From an alpha proteobacterium BAL199 (GTDB lineage: Bacteria; Pseudomonadota; Alphaproteobacteria; Thalassobaculales; Thalassobaculaceae), in the NCBI GenBank assembly GCA_000171835.1, contig ABHC01000018.1, positions 1-64,000 on the forward strand: a DNA stretch of 64,000 nt, in the 5' to 3' direction. Position numbers and translations under genes: made by a program. The notes under the pieces were generated by a model. The model saw nothing but the letters and a program-made list of their open reading frames with translations. It ran no database searches and had not been told where the DNA came from. Shown here in pieces: positions 47,396-58,315 of the stretch (within the stretch, counting starts at the first letter, position 1; each line of letters starts with the position of its first letter).

Positions 47396-48424
47396 ATGCA
47401 GACTCGCCGTCTCGTGCTCGGCGCGCTGACTGCCGCCGTGCTTGCTTCACCGTTCGCCACCGCCCAGGCCGCCGACGTCACCTTGCGGGTACATCACTTC
47501 CTGCCGCCGATGGCCAACACCCAGACCAAGGTTCTTTAGCCCTGGAAGAAGGAGATCGAGGCAGCCTCCGGCGGCCGGATCGCCATCGAGATTTTCCCGG
47601 CGATGCAGCTTGGCGGCAAGCCACCGCAGCTGATCGACCAGGCGCGCGACGGCGTGGTGGACATCGTCTGGGCGCTGCCCAGCTATACCCCGGGACGGTA
47701 TCCGACCGCGGCCGTCTTCGAACTGCCGTTCATGGTCTCGACCGCCGCCGGGACCACGCTGGCGGTCCAGGAATTCTATGAAAAGCACATGCGCGACGAG
47801 TTCTCCGACGTGCATCCGTTGTTGTTCCACGTCCACGCGCGCGGCGTCATCCACACCAAGAATCCAGTGGAGAAGATTGACGATCTCGCCGGCATGAAGA
47901 TCCGCGCGCCAAGCCGCTCGATCGGCAAGGCTCTTGAGGCGATGGGTGCTACGCCGGTGTTCATGCCGGTGCCGGCCCTGCCGGAAGCGTTATCCAAGGG
48001 CGTGGTCGACGGTGCGGTGATTCCGTGGGAAATCACCATCCCGCTGAAGATCTCCGAGCTGGTCGACAACCACGCGGTCACTCCCGGCCCGCGCGGTTTG
48101 TACACCTCGGTCTTTGTGCTCGCGATGAACAAGGCGAAGTATGACGGCATGCCCGCCGATCTTCGGAAGATCCTGGACGACCATTCCGGAATGACGATGG
48201 CCGCCTGGGTCGGCAAGGCCTGGGACGAGATCGAGCAGCCGGGGCTCGCCAAGGCCAAGGAAAGCGGGACCGTCCGCGAGATGTCGCCCGACCAGGTGGC
48301 CAAGATGCGCGAGATCACCGCCAGCGTGACTGCCGAGTGGATCGCCGAGATGGACAAAGCCGGCAAGAACGGCGCCGCCCTGCTCAAGGACGCCAACGCG
48401 CTGATCGACAAGCACACCAAATGA
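47396..48424 (+). pseudogene. TRAP transporter solute-binding protein (DctP family), in-frame TAG
   Basis: The frame opens at ATG 47396 with GGGAGGA six bases upstream and a signal peptide (LVLGALTAAVLASPFATAQA). It then reads VTLRVHHFLPPMANTQTKVL before TAG at 47537-47539 (codon 48). The same frame continues PWKKEIEAASGGRIAIEIFP and stays open to 48424, giving a DctP protein of normal length (342 codons) with normal motifs (MKIRAPSRSIGKALEAMGA, VVDGAVIPWEI). A CAG or GAG to TAG change, or a base-call error, would explain it. If real, the transporter lacks its binding protein. Confidence 0.88.
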
Positions 48425-48455
48425 GCCCGCGTTTGGCGCCAGGACACGCGCGTCC

Positions 48456-48995
48456 ATGACGTCCGACACACTTGATCCGTACGCCGCCCCGGCCGATCCG
48501 GTCGGGGCGGCGCTGCGACTCCTGTCGGTGGCGCTCGCGGTGTTTGGTGGGCTGCTGTTGAGCGCGGGGGCGTTGATGACCGTCATCAGCGTCACCGGAC
48601 GCTATCTGTTCTCGGCGCCGATTTCCGGCGATATCGAGCTGGTGGAATTGGGGGCCGGCGCCGCGATCGCGGCGTTTCTGCCGTACTGCCAGATCTCCGG
48701 CAGCAACGTCATCGTCGATTTCTTCACTGGCGCCATGACGTCGCGCGGCCGCGCCCGGCTGGACGCTATCCATGGGCTGGTGTTCGCGTTCTGCTCCGGC
48801 CTAGTGGCCTGGCGGATGACGCTCGGCGGGATCGATGCGTATCTGAACAACGATGAGACCATGGTGCTGGGCGCGCCGATCTGGATCAGCTTCGTAGTCA
48901 TGGTCCCGGCGTTCGGCCTGTTGTGCCTGGTTTGCCTGCACGGAGCCGCGGTTCGCTTCATTCACGGAGCACCGCCTCCGGGAGCTGAGTCATGA
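48456..48995 (+). CDS. TRAP transporter small permease, DctQ family
   Basis: 179 residues, four predicted membrane helices: VALAVFGGLLLSAGALMTVI, VELGAGAAIAAFLPYCQI, LDAIHGLVFAFCSGLVAW, ISFVVMVPAFGLLCLVCL. ITGRYLF-like SVTGRYLFSAPISGDIELVE is the family hallmark. Follows the binding-protein gene by 31 bases and overlaps dctM by 4. Confidence 0.92.
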   Translation: MTSDTLDPYAAPADPVGAALRLLSVALAVFGGLLLSAGALMTVISVTGRYLFSAPISGDIELVELGAGAAIAAFLPYCQISGSNVIVDFFTGAMTSRGRARLDAIHGLVFAFCSGLVAWRMTLGGIDAYLNNDETMVLGAPIWISFVVMVPAFGLLCLVCLHGAAVRFIHGAPPPGAES

Positions 48996-50311
48996 GCGGA
49001 GTCGGGCTCGGTCTGGCGGTGTTTGCCGGCATGCTGGCGTTGATGGCGACACGCATGCCGATCGGAGTCGCCATGCTGGTCGCCGGCGGCGGCGGGTTTG
49101 CCTATCTCGCCGGCTGGATCCCGCTGATCGCCCAGTTGAAGTCGAGCGCCTACTACCTGTTCTCCAGCTACTCGCTGACCGTCATCCCGCTGTTTCTGCT
49201 GATGGGCCAGTTCGCCACCAAGTCCGGCCTGTCGCGCGGCCTGTTCGGGGCGGCCAATGCCTGGCTCGGGCACCGTCCTGGTGGCATCGCCATGGCGGCG
49301 ATCGGCGGGTGCGGGCTGTTCGGCGCGATCTGCGGATCGTCCCTGGCGACCGCCGCTACCATGGGCCAGGTAGCACTACCGGAGCTGAAACGGTATAACT
49401 ACTCGGGGGCCCTGGCTACCGGAGCCCTTGCTGCGGGCGGGACTCTGGGTATTCTTATCCCGCCGTCGGTCATACTTGTGATCTACGCGATCCTGACCGA
49501 GCAGAACATCGCGAAGATGTTTCTGGCCGCTTTCATCCCCGGCATTCTCGCCGCGCTCGGCTACATGCTGGCCATTGCGGTCTATGTGCGCCTCTACCCG
49601 GAGGAGGGTCCCGCCGGACCTGAGCACCCGCTGTCGGAGAAGCTGCATTCGCTGATCGACATCTGGCCGGCGCTGCTGATCTTCGTGCTGGTGATCGGCG
49701 GCATCTACACCGGCGCGTTCACCCCGACCGAGGCGGCGGCGTTCGGTGCCGTTGCGACCGGCTTGCTGGCCGCGGTCAAGGAAGGCATGGGCTGGCAGGG
49801 GTTGAAGGAGTGCCTGCTGGGCGCCGCCGGAGCGTCGGCGATGATCTTCCTGATCCTGTTCGGGGCCGAATTCTTCAACAGTTTCCTGGCACTGACCCGC
49901 ATGCCCGACACCCTGGCCGATCTGATCGGCAGCAGCGGGCTATCGCCGCTGCTGGTGCTGGCGGCGATTCTGGTGCTGTACCTGCTGCTCGGCTGCGTGA
50001 TGGACAGCCTGTCGATGATCCTGCTGACCATTCCGATCTTCTTCCCGATCATCATGGCCCTGGACTTCGGCCTGACGCCGGAGGGCACCGCCATCTGGTT
50101 CGGCATCCTGGCGCTGATCGTGGTCGAGGTCGGGCTGATCACGCCTCCGGTCGGCATGAACGTGTTCATCATCAACTCGATGGCGCGCGACGTGCCGATG
50201 CTGGAGAGTTTCCGTGGCGTGCTGCCGTTCCTGATCTCCGACGGCGTCCGGGTGGTGCTGCTGATCGCGTTCCCGCCGATCACGCTCTGGCTGGTGCGGT
50301 TTCTAGGCTGA
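48992..50311 (+). CDS. TRAP transporter large permease, DctM family
   Basis: 439 residues with about 12 membrane helices. Family motifs: RMPIGVAMLVAGGGGFAYLA, the gate region GGCGLFGAICGSSLATAATM, AAGGTLGILIPPSVILVIYA, and VVEVGLITPPVGMNVFIIN. Drives sodium-coupled uptake of organic acids or similar ligands delivered by the DctP protein. Convergent with the downstream hydrolase gene. Confidence 0.95.
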   Translation: MSGVGLGLAVFAGMLALMATRMPIGVAMLVAGGGGFAYLAGWIPLIAQLKSSAYYLFSSYSLTVIPLFLLMGQFATKSGLSRGLFGAANAWLGHRPGGIAMAAIGGCGLFGAICGSSLATAATMGQVALPELKRYNYSGALATGALAAGGTLGILIPPSVILVIYAILTEQNIAKMFLAAFIPGILAALGYMLAIAVYVRLYPEEGPAGPEHPLSEKLHSLIDIWPALLIFVLVIGGIYTGAFTPTEAAAFGAVATGLLAAVKEGMGWQGLKECLLGAAGASAMIFLILFGAEFFNSFLALTRMPDTLADLIGSSGLSPLLVLAAILVLYLLLGCVMDSLSMILLTIPIFFPIIMALDFGLTPEGTAIWFGILALIVVEVGLITPPVGMNVFIINSMARDVPMLESFRGVLPFLISDGVRVVLLIAFPPITLWLVRFLG

Positions 50312-50322
50312 GCAACGGCCGC

Positions 50323-51108
50323 TTATTCGGCCGCCGCCGCGCTGACCGACGCCGCGCCGGCAGCCCGGCTGCGAACCGCCGCCGCAAACGCCTGAAACAC
50401 CGACCGATCAATGCCTTGGCAGGGCCGCGGCCATTCCGGATGCCACTGCACGCCGAGCGCGAAGCCCGGCGCGTCGGCGATCGAGATCGCCTCGACCACG
50501 CCATCGGGGGCGGTCGCCTCGACCCGAACACCGGCGCCGAGGCGGTCGATGCCCTGACCATGCAGGGAATTGATCATGTGCGGACCCGGTCCGGCGATGC
50601 GATCCAGCACCCCGCCCGGGGTTACGGCAATCGGGTGTGCTTTGCGGTACTTCCAGTCGAACGGAACGTCCCGGCGCATGCGATGGTCGAGCTTGCCAGT
50701 GTCGTCATGGATCCGCTGAACCAAACTGCCACCGAACGCCACGTTCATCTCCTGGATGCCCCGGCACAATCCCAGAATCGGCACGCCGGCGGCCACCGCA
50801 GCACGGATCAGCGACAGGGTCACGGCGTCCCGCGCCAGGTCGTGTTCGTCGGGATTCTGCGACGGAGTGCCCTGGTAGTGCTGCGGATCGATGTTTGACG
50901 GACTGCCGGTCAACAGAATGCCGTCCAGACGGTGCACCAGGACCCGGGGATCGATTCCAACCTCCAGGGCGGGGATCATCACCGGGCAGCCGCCTACTTC
51001 CTCGACCACGACGGTCACGTATTTCTCGGTGACCCGCTGATAGGCGTGCTCCTCGGTCTTCACCCGGCACGCGGTCACCCCGATCAGCGGCAACAGCCCC
51101 TCAGTCAT
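50323..51108 (-). CDS. Class I glutamine amidotransferase-like hydrolase (PuuD/peptidase C26)
   Basis: 261 residues. Catalytic Cys in ILGLCRGIQEMNVAFGGSL, His in LGVQWHPEWP followed by a late acidic residue. DGILLTGSPSNIDPQHY and HMINSLHGQGIDRL are typical of gamma-glutamyl-gamma-aminobutyrate hydrolases of the PuuD type. Substrate not certain; glutamylated amines or related compounds are usual. Alone on the minus strand. Confidence 0.9.
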   Translation of the reverse strand: MTEGLLPLIGVTACRVKTEEHAYQRVTEKYVTVVVEEVGGCPVMIPALEVGIDPRVLVHRLDGILLTGSPSNIDPQHYQGTPSQNPDEHDLARDAVTLSLIRAAVAAGVPILGLCRGIQEMNVAFGGSLVQRIHDDTGKLDHRMRRDVPFDWKYRKAHPIAVTPGGVLDRIAGPGPHMINSLHGQGIDRLGAGVRVEATAPDGVVEAISIADAPGFALGVQWHPEWPRPCQGIDRSVFQAFAAAVRSRAAGAASVSAAAAE

Positions 51109-51183
51109 GCCAAACCCTCGCCCATTTCCGGCGCCGCGGCCCGTCCACGGCCGCCACAGGCTAGCACACGGCGCGGAACCGCG

Positions 51184-51819
51184 TCAGCGGCCGACCTCGT
51201 CACCGGGTCTGCCAAGGTCTTTGGGCCGGAACAGCTCGTTCGGAATGGTGACGCCGAATTCCGGGTCCAGCAGCGCTACCTTTACCGAAACCTGCTGGGC
51301 GTCGACGATGGTCCACTGCTTGAGCGACATCGGCCGATCCTGGAAAACCAGGGTGACGTAGCCCTGATCCGGCTCCTTGCGCAGCCGGATCCTGACCCGA
51401 AGCACATTGGATTCGCGCTTGACCTCGTCGACGATCAGCTCTTCGCCGAACGTGACGTTCTCCTCGACCAACACACTGAGCGGCGAAGTGAATAAAGGGA
51501 TCTGGTTGGTCTGCTTCAGTTCAAGATCTTGATAAGTGACGAGAATTCCGTCCGATGTAATGAGAATTGGCGAGGGTGGATCGTACTCGAAACGCATCCG
51601 ACCGGGCCGTCTGAGCCACACCCGGCCCTTCGCGACGAGCCCGGTCGAGCTGGCCTGCAGGAAATTCGAGCGCATCGACGTGATGCCGTTGAAGTACGCT
51701 TCGACACGGGCCAGATCGGCCTTGTCTTCGGCACTCAGGGAGGCGGCCGTCGCCGAACCGGTCCACAGACCGGCGACAACCAAAACGCCCATCAGGGCGG
51801 ATGTCAGGGTGCGTCGCAT
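51184..51819 (-). CDS. lolA: Outer-membrane lipoprotein carrier protein LolA
   Basis: 211 residues from the ATG at 51819 with signal peptide (LTSALMGVLVVAGLWTGSATA). LolA fold: VEAYFNGITSMRSNFLQAS, GRVWLRRPGRMRFEYDPPSP, ILVTYQDLELKQTNQIPL and the C-terminal SLKQWTIVDAQQVSVKVALL. Ferries lipoproteins across the periplasm. It lies 100 bases downstream of ftsK, a frequent pairing in alphaproteobacteria. Confidence 0.93.
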   Translation of the reverse strand: MRRTLTSALMGVLVVAGLWTGSATAASLSAEDKADLARVEAYFNGITSMRSNFLQASSTGLVAKGRVWLRRPGRMRFEYDPPSPILITSDGILVTYQDLELKQTNQIPLFTSPLSVLVEENVTFGEELIVDEVKRESNVLRVRIRLRKEPDQGYVTLVFQDRPMSLKQWTIVDAQQVSVKVALLDPEFGVTIPNELFRPKDLGRPGDEVGR

Positions 51820-51919
51820 GGGTGTTGATGTGCCCCTGGAGCGGTGCCGGATCAAGCGGCAATGTGCGGGCAGGTCTGTGGCTTTGTGAAGGCACGGCTC
51901 CGATCGGCCGGCCGCTTGC

Positions 51920-54379
51920 TCAGAGATCGGAGTGATCGCCGACCAGAACCTCGCGCTTGCCGACGTGATTGGCCTGGCTGACCACACCTTCGCTCTCCAT
52001 CCGCTCGACGATGGTGGCGGCGCGGTTGTAGCCGATCTTCAGGTGGCGCTGGATGAACGAGGTCGAGCACTTGCCCTCGCGGGCCACCACCGCGACCGCC
52101 TGGTCGTACAGATCGTCGCCGGAGCCGCCGCCCTCGGTGCCGCTGGCACCAAAGCCGAGCGGATCGCCGAGCATGTCGTCGTCCTCGGTGATGCTCTCGT
52201 TGTACTCCGGCTCGCCCTGGGCCTTGAGGTGCCGGACCACGTCCTCGACCTCCTCGTCGGAGCAGAACGGCCCGTGCACCCGGGTGATGCGCCCGCCGCC
52301 GGCCATGTACAGCATATCGCCCTGGCCCAGAAGCTGCTCGGCGCCCTGCTCGCCCAGGATGGTGCGGCTGTCGATCTTGGAGGTGACCTGGAAACTGATC
52401 CGGGTCGGGAAGTTGGCCTTGATGGTACCGGTAATAACGTCCACCGAGGGCCGCTGGGTCGCCATGATCACGTGGATGCCGGCGGCCCGCGCCATCTGCG
52501 CCAACCGCTGGACCGCGCCTTCAATGTCCTTGCCGGCCACCAGCATCAGGTCGGCGACCTCGTCGATCACCACCACGATGAACGGCAGCGGCGTCAGGTC
52601 GAGCGGCTCTTCCTCGAACACCGGCTTGCCGGTGTCGGCGTCGAATCCGGTCTGGACACGCCGCTTCAGGATCTCGCCCTTCTTTACCGCCTCGCCGAGC
52701 CGGGCGTTGTAGCCTTCGATGTTGCGCACCCCGAGCTTGGACATCGCCCGATAGCGGCTCTCCATCTCGCGCACCGTCCACTTCAGCGCCACCACCGCCT
52801 TCTTCGGGTCGGTCACGACCGGTGAGAGCAGGTGCGGGATGCCGTCGTAGACCGACAGTTCCAGCATCTTCGGGTCGATCATGATGAACCGACAGCGCTC
52901 CGGCGGAAGCCGGTACAGCAGCGACAGGATCATGGTGTTGACCGCAACCGACTTGCCGGAGCCGGTGGTGCCGGCGATCAGCAAATGCGGCATGCGCGCC
53001 AGATCGACCGCGACCGGGCTGCCGGCGATGTCCTTGCCGAGCGCGATCGCCAGCTTGCCACCGCTGTTGCCGTAGGCGTCGGCCTCCAGGATCTCGCGCA
53101 GATAGACGGTTTCGCGCTTGGCGTTCGGCAGCTCGATGCCGATGACGTTGCGTCCCGGTACCACGGCGACGCGGACCGACACCGCGCTCATCGAACGCGC
53201 AATATCGTCGGACAGGCCGATGACCCGGGAGGACTTGGTGCCCGGCGCCGGCTCCAGTTCGTACAGCGTGACCACCGGGCCGTAGCGGACCTTGCCGATG
53301 GTGCCCTTGACGCCAAAGTCCTGGAGCACCGATTCCAGCATTCGGGCGTTCTGCTCCAGCGCGTCGTCGTCGGGACCGTGGCCGATCGTCCGCGGCTCGG
53401 TCAACAGCTCCAGCGCCGGATAGTCGTAGGTGCCGGTCGGACCGAGATCCAGGCTGCCCTGGCTGGCGGTCGACTTGCGCGGCGAGCGGGCCGGTTTCTC
53501 GACCCGCTTGGCGGCCCGTTGCGCCGCCCGCACGGCGACCGCCGGTCCGCTGTCGGAATCGCTTGATGGCTCGGACTCGTCCACGTCGAACGGCGGATCG
53601 TCGTCGTCGGAGGTCGGCCGTCCGACGCTCCGGGTTCGGCCCAACCGCGGTTCCGGTCGCTCGTCCGCGCTGCGCGCCAGTGCCCGCGCACCGAGACGGG
53701 CACCGGCACCGGCGCCACGCCAGCCCAGCCGGGCGCCGGCGCCCAGCAGTGCCGCAGCACCGCGGCTGAGGCCCCACACTCCGACCGCCGCTTCCCGCAA
53801 TCCGTAGCCGACGCACCACAGCGCCAGCCCGAGCGCCACCAGGCCGACCAGGATGGCCACCGGCAGCAGCCCACCGACCGGCTCCAGATGCGGAATGACC
53901 CGGCCCATCGGCTGCAGCAGGAGTTGGCCGACGAACCCGCCGAGCCCGGCGCGCAACGGCCAAGTCGGCGGCACCGGAGCCGCCGCCGCCGCCAACGTCG
54001 CCAACGCCAGGGCGATCGGCAGCAACGCGACGCGCAGCGCCGGCCGTCCGATTGTCTCATGGCGCAACAGCCGCCAGCCCCAGATCGCCGGCATCAGCAC
54101 CAGCAGCGCGCTGGCCACGCCCAGCGATTGCAGCAACAGGTCAGCGGTGATCGCGCCGGTGATGCCCAGCGGGTTGACGATCTGCGCGCTGCGGGCCGCG
54201 CTGCCAGCGGTGTTCATGGACGGGTCGGCGATGTCGAATCCAACCAAGGCCACCGCCAGGGCGGCCGCCAGGGCGACCAGGACGACCCCGATGATCTCCT
54301 CGGCGCGGCGCCGCAGGTATCGGCTTGCCACGTCCGGCAACAAGGTTCGTGTTTCGCCTCGGCTGCTGGCCCGCGCCAT
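51920..54379 (-). CDS. ftsK: DNA translocase FtsK
   Basis: About 819 residues from the ATG at 54379; an upstream in-frame start at 54412 is less likely. Order: N-terminal membrane domain with four helices, Pro/Ser/acid linker ([20 protein letters not shown]), motor alpha/beta with Walker [21 protein letters not shown], Walker [36 protein letters not shown], and C-terminal gamma winged helix ([20 protein letters not shown]) that reads KOPS sites. Coordinates chromosome dimer resolution with division. Confidence 0.96.
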   Translation of the reverse strand: MARASSRGETRTLLPDVASRYLRRRAEEIIGVVLVALAAALAVALVGFDIADPSMNTAGSAARSAQIVNPLGITGAITADLLLQSLGVASALLVLMPAIWGWRLLRHETIGRPALRVALLPIALALATLAAAAAPVPPTWPLRAGLGGFVGQLLLQPMGRVIPHLEPVGGLLPVAILVGLVALGLALWCVGYGLREAAVGVWGLSRGAAALLGAGARLGWRGAGAGARLGARALARSADERPEPRLGRTRSVGRPTSDDDDPPFDVDESEPSSDSDSGPAVAVRAAQRAAKRVEKPARSPRKSTASQGSLDLGPTGTYDYPALELLTEPRTIGHGPDDDALEQNARMLESVLQDFGVKGTIGKVRYGPVVTLYELEPAPGTKSSRVIGLSDDIARSMSAVSVRVAVVPGRNVIGIELPNAKRETVYLREILEADAYGNSGGKLAIALGKDIAGSPVAVDLARMPHLLIAGTTGSGKSVAVNTMILSLLYRLPPERCRFIMIDPKMLELSVYDGIPHLLSPVVTDPKKAVVALKWTVREMESRYRAMSKLGVRNIEGYNARLGEAVKKGEILKRRVQTGFDADTGKPVFEEEPLDLTPLPFIVVVIDEVADLMLVAGKDIEGAVQRLAQMARAAGIHVIMATQRPSVDVITGTIKANFPTRISFQVTSKIDSRTILGEQGAEQLLGQGDMLYMAGGGRITRVHGPFCSDEEVEDVVRHLKAQGEPEYNESITEDDDMLGDPLGFGASGTEGGGSGDDLYDQAVAVVAREGKCSTSFIQRHLKIGYNRAATIVERMESEGVVSQANHVGKREVLVGDHSDL

Positions 54380-54537
54380 GATCTCGCCGTCCCCTGTCAC
54401 GCCACGGAGCACCCTCCGATCCTGAAGGTTCGCCGTATCGGTTTTGTTCCAAATCCCGAACTACTCTATACGACAGTGTATTAGCGGGCAACCTTGAGGC
54501 TGAGCATCAGGAGTTTTCGGTGTCGCCCGCAAAAGAA

Positions 54538-54566
54538 CAGGCCCGGAAGCGTCGCCGCCGGGCCTG
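54538..54566 (-). terminator. Intrinsic terminator for the glnK-amtB unit
   Basis: CAGGCCCGG at 54538-54546 pairs perfectly with 54558-54566 (11-base loop). On the minus strand the stem is followed by TTCTTTTGC, a T-rich tract. It lies in the gap between amtB and ftsK, so it should stop transcripts leaving amtB. Confidence 0.65.
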
Positions 54567-54606
54567 AGTCGTGAAATCGAAAGAGTCGTCGCGGGAGAGG
54601 TAAGAG

Positions 54607-54634
54607 CCGGGCGGCCCCGGAACAGGCCGCCCGG
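54607..54634 (-). terminator. Perfect 10-bp hairpin just after amtB
   Basis: CCGGGCGGCC (54607-54616) pairs with GGCCGCCCGG (54625-54634) around an 8-base loop, 9 bases after the amtB stop. No T run follows, so it may act as an mRNA 3'-end stabiliser ahead of the terminator at 54538-54566. Confidence 0.6.
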
Positions 54635-54643
54635 TCCTGAGGG

Positions 54644-55981
54644 TCAGAAGGTCTGCGAGCCGCGCCCGAACTCCGGGTAGGCTTCCAGACCCAGCTCGGC
54701 CCGGTCGAGGCCCATGTCCTCGTCTTCCTCGCTCGGCCGAAGCCCCAAGACGGTCTTCAGAACGAACCAGACGACGGAACTGGTCACCAGCATGAACACG
54801 CCGACCGCGACGATGCCGATGATCTGAGCCGAGAAGGTGGCGTCAGAGTTCGACAGAGCCACGGCGATGGTGCCCCAGATGCCGCACACCAGGTGCACCG
54901 GGATGGCGCCGACCACGTCGTCGATCTTCAGCTTGTCGAGGATCGGCACCGCGAACACCACCAGTACGCCGCCGACCGCGCCGACGAACACCGCCATGCC
55001 GACCGACGGGGCCAGCGGCTCCGCGGTGATCGACACCAGCCCGCCGAGCGCGCCGTTCAGCGCCATCGTCAGGTCGACCTTCTTGTACATGATCGAAGTC
55101 AGGGCGATCGCCACCACGACACCGGCCGCCGCCGCGATGTTGGTGTTCACATAGATCTTGGCGATTGCGACGATGTCGGCCGCCGATCCCATGGCCAGCT
55201 GCGAGCCGCCGTTGAAGCCGAACCAGCCGAGCCACAGCACGAAGGTGCCGAGGGTCGCCAGTGCCAGGTTGGAGCCCGGCATCGGGTTGACCGAGCCGTC
55301 CTTGTTGAACTTGCCACGGCGGGCACCGAGGATGATCGCCCCGGCCAGAGCCGCCCAGCCGCCGACCGAGTGCACGATGGTCGATCCGGCGAAGTCGAGG
55401 AACCCGGCTTCCTTCAGCCAGCCGCCGCCCCAGCTCCAGGAACCCTGGATCGGGTACAGCACGCCGGTCAGAACGATCGTGAAGATCAGGAACGGCCATA
55501 GCTTGATGCGCTCGGCCAGCGTGCCCGACACGATCGACGCGGCGGTTGCGACGAACACCATCTGGAAGAACCAGTCGGACGACGCCGAATAGCCCGCCTC
55601 GTCGGCGTTGAACACGAAGCCGTCGGCGGTGACCTGGGCGTCGGCCGCAGACCAGGGGCTGATCGACCCGAAGTAGCCGCCATCGACGCCGGAATACATC
55701 AGGTTGTAGCCGATGACCCAGTACAGCAGGCCGGCGATCGAGTAGATCGCGATGTTCTTGGTGCACTGCATCGCGGTGTTCTTGGTGCGAACCAGGCCCG
55801 CCTCCAGCATCGCGAAGCCGGCGGCCATCCACATGACCAGGAAGCCGTGCAGCAGGAAGGACAGGCTGTTCAGGATGAACACCGTCTCCTGCTCGACCGC
55901 CGCCGAGGCTGTGTGAGCGAAGCCGATGGTGGCGACGCTTGCCGCGATCGCCATCAGGCTGAAGCTCGTGAATCTCTTCAT
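54644..55981 (-). CDS. amtB: Ammonium transporter AmtB
   Basis: 445 residues from the ATG at 55981. Signal-like N-terminus (LMAIAASVATIGFAHTASA), then the Amt core: FLVMWMAAGFAMLEAGLVRTKNT, LYWVIGYNLMYSG, DFAGSTIVHSVGGWAALAGA with the pore His, and AIPVHLVCGIWGTIAVAL with the second pore His. The C-terminal tail ends GLEAYPEFGRGSQTF, a GlnK-contact region. Imports ammonium; gated by the adjacent GlnK. Confidence 0.96.
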   Translation of the reverse strand: MKRFTSFSLMAIAASVATIGFAHTASAAVEQETVFILNSLSFLLHGFLVMWMAAGFAMLEAGLVRTKNTAMQCTKNIAIYSIAGLLYWVIGYNLMYSGVDGGYFGSISPWSAADAQVTADGFVFNADEAGYSASSDWFFQMVFVATAASIVSGTLAERIKLWPFLIFTIVLTGVLYPIQGSWSWGGGWLKEAGFLDFAGSTIVHSVGGWAALAGAIILGARRGKFNKDGSVNPMPGSNLALATLGTFVLWLGWFGFNGGSQLAMGSAADIVAIAKIYVNTNIAAAAGVVVAIALTSIMYKKVDLTMALNGALGGLVSITAEPLAPSVGMAVFVGAVGGVLVVFAVPILDKLKIDDVVGAIPVHLVCGIWGTIAVALSNSDATFSAQIIGIVAVGVFMLVTSSVVWFVLKTVLGLRPSEEDEDMGLDRAELGLEAYPEFGRGSQTF

Positions 55982-56003
55982 CGTGGTTATCCCCCGCCTT
56001 GTC

Positions 56004-56600
<597 letters not shown>

Positions 56601-56690
56601 CGCCACACGCGACGCCGAGTCACGCTTGCCCGGGCGGCCGAGTCCGCTAGTGTCTGACCCGACGTACACCACGGTCGCGGAGCAGCCAGC

Positions 56691-57899
56691 ATGGAACGCA
56701 CGGACGCCGTCGTCGCCGGCGCCGGACTGTCGGGATTGTCGGCCACCCTTGCGCTGGCCGAGGCCGGATTGACGGTGACGATGGTCGATCGCACCGACCC
56801 GCGCGCCGCGGTCGCCGGGAAAGGCGACGTGCGGACCACCGCGATCTCCCTGTCGTCGCGGCGCCTGCTGGAGACCCTGGACGCCTGGACCGCCGTGGCC
56901 GATCGGGCCGAACCGATCCTCGACATCCGGGTGTCCGACGCCGAATCGCCGATCCATCTGCATTTCGACCACCGCGTCGTCGGCGACCAGCCGATGGGCC
57001 ATATCGTGGTCAACGACGATCTCAAATCGTCCCTGCTCGACCGTCTTGAAGGCCATCCCAACGTGACGATCGCCGATCCCGGAATGATCGAATCCCTGGA
57101 GGTCAGCGGGGCCGGCGCCGCACTGTTCCTGGCCGACGGACGACGGCTCGAAGGTTCGCTGGTGATCGCGGCCGACGGACGGGAATCGGCCGTCCGGCGC
57201 CTTGTGGGACTGCGGACCACTCGGTTGCCCTACTGTCAATCGAGCATCATCGACACGATCGGCCATGACGAGCCGCACCACGGACTGGCGCACGAGCGGT
57301 TCCTGCCCGGCGGGCCGCTCGCCCTGCTGCCGCTGTCCGGCAACCGCTCCGCCCTGGTCTGGACCGAGCGCAAGGCGGTTGCCGAGCGCATCGCCAAGCT
57401 CGACGACGCATCGTTCTCGGCCGCCCTGCTGGAGCGGTTCGGTGCCTCGCTCGGCGGGCTGCGCCCGCTCGGGCCGCGCCGGCTCTATCCGCTGGAGATG
57501 GTGACGGCGGAGAGCTTCATCGCCGATCGGGTAGCGCTGGTCGGGGACGCCGTGCACGCCATCCACCCGGTCGCCGGGCAGGGCTTCAACCTCGGCCTGC
57601 GCGACGTGGCGGCACTGGCCGAAGTGCTGGCCGATGCCATCCGGGTCGGCCTCGATCCCGGCGCGCCGACAGTGCTGCGCGACTATCAGCGCCGTCGCCG
57701 GTTCGACAGCGTGAGCCTGACGGCCTCGACCGACGGACTGGTCCGGCTGTTCTCCAACGACATCGCCCCGGTCCGTGCGGTGCGCGACCTCGGCCTCGGG
57801 ATGGTTCAACGCATCCCGGCGTTCAAGCGGGTGGCGATCCGGCATGCCATGGGCACGCTCGGCACCTTGCCACGACTGCTGCGCGGCGAGCCCTCCTAG
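56691..57899 (+). CDS. FAD-dependent ubiquinone biosynthesis hydroxylase (UbiH/COQ6 family)
   Basis: 402 residues. FAD-binding AVVAGAGLSGLSATLALAEAG, the DG motif VIAADGRESAVRRLVGL and the family signature VALVGDAVHAIHPVAGQGFN then LGLRDVAALAEVL. Aromatic-ring monooxygenase of ubiquinone synthesis; whether it is the C5, C1 or C6 enzyme cannot be fixed here. GGAG upstream of the ATG. crcB follows 25 bases after. Confidence 0.93.
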   Translation: MERTDAVVAGAGLSGLSATLALAEAGLTVTMVDRTDPRAAVAGKGDVRTTAISLSSRRLLETLDAWTAVADRAEPILDIRVSDAESPIHLHFDHRVVGDQPMGHIVVNDDLKSSLLDRLEGHPNVTIADPGMIESLEVSGAGAALFLADGRRLEGSLVIAADGRESAVRRLVGLRTTRLPYCQSSIIDTIGHDEPHHGLAHERFLPGGPLALLPLSGNRSALVWTERKAVAERIAKLDDASFSAALLERFGASLGGLRPLGPRRLYPLEMVTAESFIADRVALVGDAVHAIHPVAGQGFNLGLRDVAALAEVLADAIRVGLDPGAPTVLRDYQRRRRFDSVSLTASTDGLVRLFSNDIAPVRAVRDLGLGMVQRIPAFKRVAIRHAMGTLGTLPRLLRGEPS

Positions 57900-57924
57900 C
57901 CCCGGCCCGGATGGAGCATGGTCG

Positions 57925-58311
57925 ATGATCGCTAACGTGATTCTGGTGGCGCTGGGCAGCGCGCTTGGCGGGGTCGGACGCTACCTGCTCGCGGTCGCGT
58001 TGCCCTACGATCCGGTGGGCGGCACGATTCCGGTCGCGACGCTGCTGACCAACCTGTCGGGATCGGCGGTGATCGGGGTGATCGCCGGATTGACGCTGCC
58101 CGGCGGGCTGCTGGCCAGCGCGCCTGGAGCGACGCTGTTCCTGGCGGTCGGTGTCCTCGGCGGCTTCACCACCTTCTCGGCCTTCAGCGAGCAGACCGCG
58201 GCCATGTTTGCCGACGGCGAGCCGTTTTTGGCGCTGATCTACATGACCCTGTCGGCTTGGGGGTGCGTCGCGATGGCGCTGCTCGGCCTGATGCTCGGCT
58301 CGCGGATCTAG
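57925..58311 (+). CDS. crcB: Fluoride efflux transporter CrcB
   Basis: 128 residues from the ATG at 57925, four membrane helices. Family motifs: ALGGVGRYLLAVAL, TLLTNLSGSAVIGVIAGL and VGVLGGFTTFSAFSEQTAAM. Forms dual-topology fluoride channels. The 25-base gap before it is too short for a fluoride riboswitch. Confidence 0.95.
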   Translation: MIANVILVALGSALGGVGRYLLAVALPYDPVGGTIPVATLLTNLSGSAVIGVIAGLTLPGGLLASAPGATLFLAVGVLGGFTTFSAFSEQTAAMFADGEPFLALIYMTLSAWGCVAMALLGLMLGSRI

Positions 58312-58315
58312 GCGC

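Noticed and set aside
57900-57924. Fluoride riboswitch before crcB
   Set aside because: Only 25 bases separate crcB from the upstream gene, too few for the aptamer.
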